Shown here: positions 7,249 through 9,852 of the stretch, piece after piece | Layout: the number at the start of each line of letters is the position of its first letter | How positions within the stretch are numbered: position 1 is the stretch's first letter | DNA from: Desulfobacteraceae bacterium UBA2230 | Lineage (GTDB): Bacteria > Desulfobacterota > Desulfobacteria > Desulfobacterales > Desulfosarcinaceae | Assembly: GCA_002348005.1 (NCBI GenBank) | Contig: DDYQ01000012.1 | Location: 1-9,852 of the forward strand | Direction: 5' to 3' | DNA: 9,852 bases | The notes under the pieces: model-generated | The model's input: only the letters and a program-made list of their open reading frames with translations | Database searches by the model: none | What the model was told of the DNA's origin: nothing | Translations under genes and position numbers: made by a program

Positions 7249-7277
7249 GTCCTACCACCGGAATCAGGACCTGTCAA
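7249..7277 (-). promoter_or_regulatory. Candidate sigma-70 promoter of the dctPQM-lutABC operon
   Basis: On the minus strand TTGACA (7277-7272) is a perfect -35 element. After 17 bases comes TAGGAC (7254-7249), a mediocre -10 element matching three of six consensus positions. This would leave a 5' leader of about 90 bases before the dctP ATG at 7153. The weak -10 suits an activated or repressed promoter. A nearby TATAAA (7291-7286) is an alternative but has no good -35. Confidence 0.4.
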
Positions 7278-7316
7278 CATTGCTGTTTATACATAAATAT
7301 CTGAATAATTAAGTAT

Positions 7317-7345
7317 TTGACATTCTGAACAAATTTTATTATCAG
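7317..7345 (+). promoter_or_regulatory. Candidate sigma-70 promoter of the FCD regulator gene
   Basis: TTGACA (7317-7322) is a perfect -35 element. With a 17-base spacer the -10 would be TATCAG (7340-7345), or TTATCA (7339-7344) with 16. The surrounding DNA is strongly AT-rich, unlike the rest of the window. The palindrome at 7346-7356 starts right after this -10 and would cover the transcription start, which is the expected placement for autorepression. Confidence 0.5.
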
Positions 7346-7356
7346 TGGTCTGACCA
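7346..7356. promoter_or_regulatory. Operator palindrome for the GntR/FCD regulator
   Basis: TGGTC-T-GACCA is a perfect 11-base inverted repeat around a single central base. It matches the TGGTnnnACCA core known for FadR-subfamily regulators (FadR, PdhR, LldR). It lies 39 bases before the regulator's GTG start and just downstream of its likely -10, so it probably mediates autoregulation. The distance to the dctP side (about 70 bases to the -35 at 7277) means control of the operon would need looping, activation or a second site. Confidence 0.65.
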
Positions 7357-7394
7357 ACGGACAATTGGACGACTGATGCGACAGGGAGGCGCTG

Positions 7395-8129
7395 GTGACG
7401 GATCTTTTTACAGAAATCAGACCGGAAAAGGTATCCGAAGCGATCGTTTCGCAGCTCAAGGGCTTGATCAGCGACGCCAAACTCCAGCCGGGCGAGAAAC
7501 TGCCGCCCGAGAGGGTGCTCGCCGCCCGCCTGGGGGTGGGCCGGTCTTCTCTGCGGGAAGCCATCAACACGCTGGAAGCGCTGGGCCTTGTCGAAATCCG
7601 CAAGCGCCAGGGGGTTTTCGTCCGCAGCGTCGGCTCGCTGCTGGTCCCCGACCCGCTGCGCCGGATCTTTCAGGAAGACCAGGCCAAGCTGCCCAAGCTT
7701 TACGAGGTCCGAAAAGACATCGAGCTGGCCGCCGCGTTTCAGGCCGCCTCCTGCCGCACGGATCAGGACCTCGAACGCATGCAGGACATCCTGGAAAAGA
7801 TGCGGCACGGGGTCGAAACCTCAAACCTCGAAATCGCCGACGACACGCGCTTCCACCTGGCGGTCGCCCAGGCGACCCACAATTTTTTCCGCATTCACAT
7901 TTTGAAAAGCATCTTCGATCTGGCCAACGACTATCTGCACGGGGTGCTCCACAGATTGATGCTGGACCCTGCCAACGCTCCGGTCATCTTCCGGCAGCAC
8001 CAGGAGATTTTCGAGGCCATCCGGCTTCAGGAGCCGGAGCTTTCGCGCAGCCGCATGAACACTCACCTCGCATGGGTCGAAGCCCAGTGGGGGCGGTTCT
8101 CCGGCTTCGGCAGCCCACCGCCGGACTGA
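7395..8129 (+). CDS. GntR-family transcriptional regulator, FadR/FCD subfamily (LldR/PdhR-like)
   Basis: This 244-residue regulator is divergent from the transporter-lactate operon and probably controls it. Residues 7-78 form the winged helix-turn-helix: LQPGEKLPPERVLAARLGVG, then RSSLREAINTLEALGLVEIR, then the wing RKRQGVFV. Residues from about 100 to 232 are an all-helical FCD ligand domain. The metal-binding set typical of FCD proteins is intact: D150 and H154 (DDTRFH), H202 (RQHQEIFEAI) and H224 (MNTHL). FCD proteins of this type bind small carboxylates such as lactate, pyruvate or glycolate through that metal. The start is GTG, preceded by GGGAGG at good spacing, and it puts MTDLFTEIRPEKVSEAI in the normal N-terminal position. 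A TGGTCTGACCA operator lies just upstream. By position it is the LldR/LutR counterpart, but the effector is not shown by the sequence, so I give no gene symbol. Confidence 0.9.
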   Translation: MTDLFTEIRPEKVSEAIVSQLKGLISDAKLQPGEKLPPERVLAARLGVGRSSLREAINTLEALGLVEIRKRQGVFVRSVGSLLVPDPLRRIFQEDQAKLPKLYEVRKDIELAAAFQAASCRTDQDLERMQDILEKMRHGVETSNLEIADDTRFHLAVAQATHNFFRIHILKSIFDLANDYLHGVLHRLMLDPANAPVIFRQHQEIFEAIRLQEPELSRSRMNTHLAWVEAQWGRFSGFGSPPPD

Positions 8130-8457
8130 CCCGGCGTGTCATCGGGCACTCTCTTCGACTTTGGCCGGCGTCAGGTCGCGGGATAGAGCCGCTCCAAGCC
8201 GGCCGGCGGGATCGGACCACGCCGGTCTCGAAGCGCTACCCGGGGAAGCGCACCGCGGCCGCCATGCATTTCACACATCCTCATTCAATCCCCGAAAAAT
8301 TTTAGAAGTAATCTCTAAAGTCGCTTCTGAAAAGGGACGATACTCAGGCACAGCCGAACGACAGGAGAAAATTTCGGCATCGGATCGAAGAAAAAACACC
8401 GGCTAGAGGCCCATCTGAATTCAATCTGAACGACACTTTCTGAAGGAAAACTGGACG
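8130..8457. other. Intergenic region between the regulator and the lipoprotein gene; no gene recognised
   Basis: The first half (8130-8280) is GC-rich with several short GCCGGC/CCGGCG inverted repeats, none followed by a T-tract. I therefore see no convincing intrinsic terminator for the regulator gene. The second half (8285-8457) is clearly more AT-rich and presumably carries the promoter of the lipoprotein gene. The best -10-like element, GATACT (8339-8344), lacks a good -35, so I do not call a promoter. ATCTGAA occurs twice one helical turn apart (8413-8419 and 8424-8430). AAGGA at 8443-8447 is the likely ribosome-binding site of the downstream gene. An 81-codon open frame (8161-8406) shows no recognisable domain. 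Confidence 0.5.
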
Positions 8458-9852
8458 ATGACACTGTCTCTGAAACGGAAACGGACACGAATGCCTTTTG
8501 CGGGCATGCCGGCGAGGGTAGGGGTTTTAATCTTTTTGGCCTTTCTGACGGCCTGCGGCAGCGGGAGCGGCGGTCACGAGTATCGGGTCGGCGGAACGGT
8601 CAGCGGCCTGGAAGGCAGCGGTCTGGTGCTGCGCAACAACGACACGGACGACCTGGAGATCACGGACGACGGGGCGTTCCGCTTCGCCACGCCGCTGGAC
8701 GAGGGGGAGGACTTTCGGGTGACGGTGGCGGCGCAGCCGGCCGGTCCGCTGCAGACCTGTACGGTGAACGACGGCAGCGGCACGGTCGACGGTGCTGCGG
8801 TGAGCGCGGTGCGCGTGATGTGTTCCACCAACAGCTATTCCGTGGGCGGCACGGTCAGCGGACTGAAGGGCAGCGGGCTGGTGCTGCGCAACAATGACGG
8901 CGACGACCTGGAGATCGCGGGCGACGGGGCGTTCGGCTTTGACGCACCGGTGGCCGACGGGGCCGACTTTCGGGTGACGGTGGCGGCGCAGCCGGTCGGT
9001 CCGCTGCAGACCTGCACGGTAAACGGCGGCAGCGGCACGATCGACGGTGCGGCGGTGGGCGCGGTGCGCGTGGTGTGCGCCACCAACAGCTATTCCGTGG
9101 GCGGAACGGTCGGCGGGCTGGAAGGCAGCGGGCTGGTGCTGCAGAACAATGCCGGCGACGACCTGGTGATCGGGTCGGACGGCGACTTCAGCTTCGCCGC
9201 GCCGGTGGCCAGCGGGGCCGGCTACGACATAACGGTCAAAACGCAGCCGGTCGGTCCGCCCATGCAGAGCTGCGGGGCGGCGGAACCCTCCGGAACGGTC
9301 GTTGACGCCGATGTGACGGTCGACGTCGCGTGCGGGCCGGCCTACATCCTCCCGGATGCGGCCGTGGCCGTCACGCTGGGGGCAAAGAGTGCGTTGGTCG
9401 ACGGGACCATGCTGTACGTCACCACGGCCACGGAGTTCAAAGTGCTGGACGTCTCCGATCCGCTCAACCCGCTGCCGCTCGGCGCCGTCCCCCATGGATA
9501 TGCGACCTATCCCCCCTGGCGCGTCGAAGCCCAGGCCATCCATAATAATGTGGTGTGGTGCGTGCACACCTCTTCCGGTGGTCACGGAGAGGGCACCGCC
9601 GTGTTCGGCGTCGATGTGAGCGACCCGCAGCATCCCGTCCTGCGGGGCGCCATGCAGTTGCAGGCATGGAGTTCGCTGCTCTCGTCGGTTTCCCTGATCC
9701 ACGCGGGATACTGGCTGGTGCACGATTACAGCGGCAACCTGATCTACGTCCTCGACATCGGCGACCCGGACGACCTGAAGCTGCACAGTTCGTGGCCCGT
9801 TCCCAATATGGTCAACGGCGGGCCGGGCAACATGATGATCGAGGGGAGTCTG
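8458..9852 (+). CDS. Lipoprotein with three tandem Ig-like repeats and LVIVD propeller repeats, 3'-truncated
   Basis: The reading frame stays open from the ATG at 8458 to the window edge: 465 residues, C-terminus missing. A basic N-terminus (KRKRTR) and hydrophobic stretch lead to a lipobox LTAC with Cys33, so the protein should be lipid-anchored and face the periplasm or cell surface. Three tandem repeats follow, starting at residues 42, 127 and 212. Each begins Y-x-VGGTV-x-GL-x-GSGLVL-x-NN and holds two cysteines near its end that may form a disulfide. I recognise this as a repeat type common in proteobacterial surface proteins. From about residue 296 it changes to LVIVD-type repeats: VLDVSDPLNPLPLG (from 329), VDVSDPQHPVLRG (from 385) and VLDIGDPDDL (from 431), which form beta-propellers. 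AAGGA ten bases upstream supports this start; ATGs at 8491 and 8506 are inside the signal region. The biological role is unknown. Links to the lactate genes are not evident. Confidence 0.85.
   Translation, partial: MTLSLKRKRTRMPFAGMPARVGVLIFLAFLTACGSGSGGHEYRVGGTVSGLEGSGLVLRNNDTDDLEITDDGAFRFATPLDEGEDFRVTVAAQPAGPLQTCTVNDGSGTVDGAAVSAVRVMCSTNSYSVGGTVSGLKGSGLVLRNNDGDDLEIAGDGAFGFDAPVADGADFRVTVAAQPVGPLQTCTVNGGSGTIDGAAVGAVRVVCATNSYSVGGTVGGLEGSGLVLQNNAGDDLVIGSDGDFSFAAPVASGAGYDITVKTQPVGPPMQSCGAAEPSGTVVDADVTVDVACGPAYILPDAAVAVTLGAKSALVDGTMLYVTTATEFKVLDVSDPLNPLPLGAVPHGYATYPPWRVEAQAIHNNVVWCVHTSSGGHGEGTAVFGVDVSDPQHPVLRGAMQLQAWSSLLSSVSLIHAGYWLVHDYSGNLIYVLDIGDPDDLKLHSSWPVPNMVNGGPGNMMIEGSL
8581..9336 (+). repeat. 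Three tandem 255-bp in-frame coding repeats
   Basis: The units are 8581-8835, 8836-9090 and 9091 to about 9336, each about 85 codons. By hand alignment without gaps, units 1 and 2 differ at about 35 of 255 bases (about 86% identical), which points to a fairly recent duplication. Unit 3 is similar over its first third (YSVGGTV...GSGLVL...NN...DDL) but diverges and is slightly shorter towards its end. Such repeats can expand or contract by recombination, and assemblies can miscount them. Confidence 0.85.

Noticed and set aside
8300..8333. TTTTAGAAG / CTTCTGAAAA inverted repeat as a terminator of the regulator gene
   Set aside because: The stem is short and AT-rich with a 15-base loop and a bulge, and lies 170 bases after the stop without a T-tract.
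8161..8406. 81-codon plus-strand open frame after the regulator gene
   Set aside because: No ribosome-binding site of note, no recognisable domain, and it spans the composition change between the GC-rich and AT-rich halves of the gap.
8527..9786. Minus-strand open frame (419 codons) with internal repeats
   Set aside because: Its repeats (such as HHAHRAHR) are the reverse reading of the lipoprotein repeats. The plus frame has a start, ribosome-binding site, lipobox and known repeat types.

Overview
The window looks like chromosomal DNA from a GC-rich, lactate-using proteobacterium. A member of the Desulfobacterota (former Deltaproteobacteria) is my best guess, because a LutABC lactate dehydrogenase sits beside a TRAP transporter and an FCD regulator. 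This taxon call is an inference from gene content, not from a marker gene. No rRNA, tRNA, CRISPR array, insertion sequence or phage gene is visible.

Layout. (1) 1-1044, plus strand: the 3' part of a malonyl-CoA synthetase gene (matB-type), closed by a strong intrinsic terminator at 1084-1120. (2) 1202-7153, minus strand: one tightly packed six-gene unit. In transcription order it reads TRAP solute-binding protein (dctP), small permease (dctQ), large permease (dctM), then lutA, lutB and lutC. (3) 7154-7394: an AT-rich divergent control region with two outward-facing TTGACA elements and a perfect TGGTC-T-GACCA palindrome. (4) 7395-8129, plus strand: a GntR-family FCD regulator with a GTG start. 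(5) 8130-8457: an intergenic stretch without a recognisable gene. (6) 8458-9852, plus strand, running off the window: a lipoprotein with three tandem 85-residue repeats followed by LVIVD-type propeller repeats.

How it works together. The TRAP system would import lactate or a related 2-hydroxy/2-keto acid. LutA, LutB and LutC would oxidise L-lactate to pyruvate on an iron-sulfur, LUD-domain complex. The divergent FCD regulator probably senses the carboxylate and controls both itself and the operon. MatB (malonate to malonyl-CoA) converges on the operon and is insulated by its terminator; no functional link between the two is evident.

Nothing here is clearly a new system. The points most worth a second look are the missing canonical start codon of dctM, a perfect 12-bp hairpin between dctP and dctQ, a shared stop/ribosome-binding sequence at both lut junctions, the regulator's operator, and the recently duplicated repeats of the lipoprotein.
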